Assembly: GCF_030815855.1 (NCBI RefSeq)
Contig: NZ_JAUSXG010000001.1
Location: 806,001 to 870,000 of the forward strand
Reading direction: 5' to 3'
Origin: Variovorax paradoxus
GTDB lineage: Bacteria > Pseudomonadota > Gammaproteobacteria > Burkholderiales > Burkholderiaceae_C
DNA: 64,000 nt
The notes below the pieces were generated by a model, which saw only the letters and a list, made by a program, of their open reading frames with translations, did no database searches and had not been told where the DNA came from. The position numbers were made by a program, and so were the translations under genes. This document shows, one piece after another, positions 63,076-64,000 of the stretch. The stretch's first letter is position 1. Each line of letters opens with the position of its first letter.

Positions 63076-63774
63076 ATGGCGCTCAAAGACGAGTTGGAAT
63101 CTCATGTCGAATCGATCGCGCTGGGCATGTGGCCGGACCCGATGCCTCAAGGGAGAGTAGTCCCTACAGCAGGCTCGCTGACCTTCGGCAACACCGGCAC
63201 CAATGTCGATGCTTGCGTGATGTACTCGGACATCCATAAATCGACTGCGATGGTCGATCAGCTGCATTCGCATCGCGCCGCTGAGCTTTACAAGGCATTT
63301 CTGCACTGCGCCGCGAAAATCACGCGTGCAAACGGCGGCGAGGTGGTTGCTTACGACGGAGACCGGGCGATGTCGATCTTCATGGGCGACAACAAAGCCG
63401 ATCGCGCGATCAAGGCTGCATTCCAACTGCATTGGGCCGTGCTCAAAATCGTCAACCCACCGCTTGCGCGAGCTTGGCCGTCAAGCGCCTATACGCTTCA
63501 GCATACGGTCGGAATCGACATGGGCAACCTGCTCGCTGCAAAGACGGGTGTTCGCGATGACAACGATATCGTTTGGGTTGGCTCTGCGGCCAATCATGCT
63601 TCGAAGCTGAACAGCTTTAACGGACTCGACATCAGTTTTCCGACGCGAATCACCGAGGCCGTATACAACGCAACGACCTTGAAATCGAACTCGAATGGGA
63701 ACTTTTGGCCCGATACCTTTGCCATTGACGGCATTGGATACTGGCGGTCGCCATTCTGGATGGAGATTTCGTAG
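63076..63774 (+). CDS. pycC: Pycsar class III nucleotidyl (pyrimidine) cyclase PycC
   Basis: The 232-residue class III cyclase has metal Asp52 (CVMYSDIHKSTAMVDQL) and Asp96 (VAYDGDRAMSIFMG). Later GIDMGNLLAAKTGV and NDIVWVGSAANHASKL match the cyclase C-terminal core. Tyr50 and Arg97 sit beside the metal residues; from memory, equivalent Tyr and Arg positions form the pyrimidine pocket of a Burkholderia PycC. Purine cyclases have a different pair. The domain stands alone, without receptor or membrane regions, as in PycC. It would make cUMP or cCMP during infection to activate the effector encoded just upstream. Which nucleotide is made cannot be told. Confidence 0.87.
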   Translation: MALKDELESHVESIALGMWPDPMPQGRVVPTAGSLTFGNTGTNVDACVMYSDIHKSTAMVDQLHSHRAAELYKAFLHCAAKITRANGGEVVAYDGDRAMSIFMGDNKADRAIKAAFQLHWAVLKIVNPPLARAWPSSAYTLQHTVGIDMGNLLAAKTGVRDDNDIVWVGSAANHASKLNSFNGLDISFPTRITEAVYNATTLKSNSNGNFWPDTFAIDGIGYWRSPFWMEIS

Positions 63775-63850
63775 CCGCCAGAAGCCACGCCATGCACGCC
63801 TCGGCGATCACCAGAATGATCAGCAGCTCAGCCGTCGAATGAGCAATATT

Positions 63851-64000
63851 CATGAAAGCACTCAAGGCCTGCGACATTTCAATGCCTTTCGTCTGTTCGA
63901 TGGTTTGGGCTGGCCTCGAAGCCACCGGCGATGCGCGTGTGCGTCATTGCTCACAATGCAGCAAGGCCGTGCACCGGGTCACCACGCAGGCCAAGTACCG
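63851..64000 (+). CDS. Small Cys-rich (zinc-ribbon-like) protein, runs off the window
   Basis: The visible 50 residues start MKALKACDISMPFVCS and include ATGDARVRHCSQCSKAVHRV. The CxxC and the pattern of Cys, Trp and VRHCSQCSKxVH match a widespread family of small uncharacterised bacterial zinc proteins. The 3' end is outside the window. It lies 77 bp after pycC in the same direction, so it could be part of the island or the flanking chromosome. Function unknown. Confidence 0.6.

Noticed and set aside
63076..63774. The cyclase as an ordinary adenylate or guanylate cyclase
   Set aside because: It lacks receptor or membrane domains, sits 7 bp behind a PycTM-like effector and carries the Tyr50/Arg97 pair. 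A standard cAMP role is less likely but only an assay can settle it.

Overview
The window looks like chromosomal DNA from a high-GC betaproteobacterium of the Comamonadaceae, most probably Variovorax. This is an inference from gene content and style: many LysR-type regulators, a large set of organosulfur-uptake genes, an ESPR-type autotransporter and GC-rich codon use. It was not tested by a database search. Almost all of the sequence is tightly packed metabolic and housekeeping DNA. The last ~3 kb is visibly less GC-rich and carries phage-defence genes.

Layout. 1-24.1 kb: the end of a BMP-type nucleoside/purine ABC transporter (permease and lipoprotein receptor), then a mix of enzymes and regulators. 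Purine functions recur here: a second BMP-family receptor (15.6 kb), an adenine-deaminase-type enzyme (12.1 kb), guanine deaminase (19.3 kb) and dCTP deaminase (20.7 kb). The block also holds two DJ-1/PfpI-fold proteins, a class C-type serine hydrolase, a PAS sensor kinase, two MDR/SDR oxidoreductases with divergent LysR genes, a zinc metallopeptidase and RhlE. 24.2-38.5 kb: an organosulfur supercluster built as two divergent operons. Leftward are an acyl-CoA-dehydrogenase-fold enzyme, a sulfonate receptor, a Gln-type thiol dioxygenase and a four-domain rhodanese protein, joined by three 4-bp ATGA overlaps. Rightward are a receptor, an LLM flavin monooxygenase, a class II aldolase, a second receptor, a permease, an ATPase, a membrane cytochrome c and another receptor. 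A MocR regulator closes the region.

38.6-45.6 kb: an acetyltransferase, ApaH, and an unusual five-gene operon: CNNM/CorC-type membrane protein, zinc-ribbon pseudokinase, von Willebrand A protein, PurA-like paralogue and nitrobindin-like heme-barrel protein. Gaps are 8, 30 and 7 bp plus one ATGA overlap. The last four genes look like a signalling and nucleotide-modifying module with no obvious textbook role, and are the best candidate here for an undescribed chromosomal system. 45.7-60.4 kb: a Gly-rich autotransporter facing a small secreted protein, several regulators, efflux and stress genes, a lactonase-like protein and a large divergent class A PBP.

60.5-64.0 kb: a broken fragment of a phosphate acetyltransferase marks the edge of an accessory island. 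It encodes an HNH endonuclease, then a three-helix membrane effector and a class III nucleotide cyclase that together match the Pycsar anti-phage system (a pyrimidine cyclic nucleotide activates a membrane effector). The HNH and Pycsar genes share an identical 11-bp motif just upstream. The window ends inside another small zinc-ribbon protein gene.
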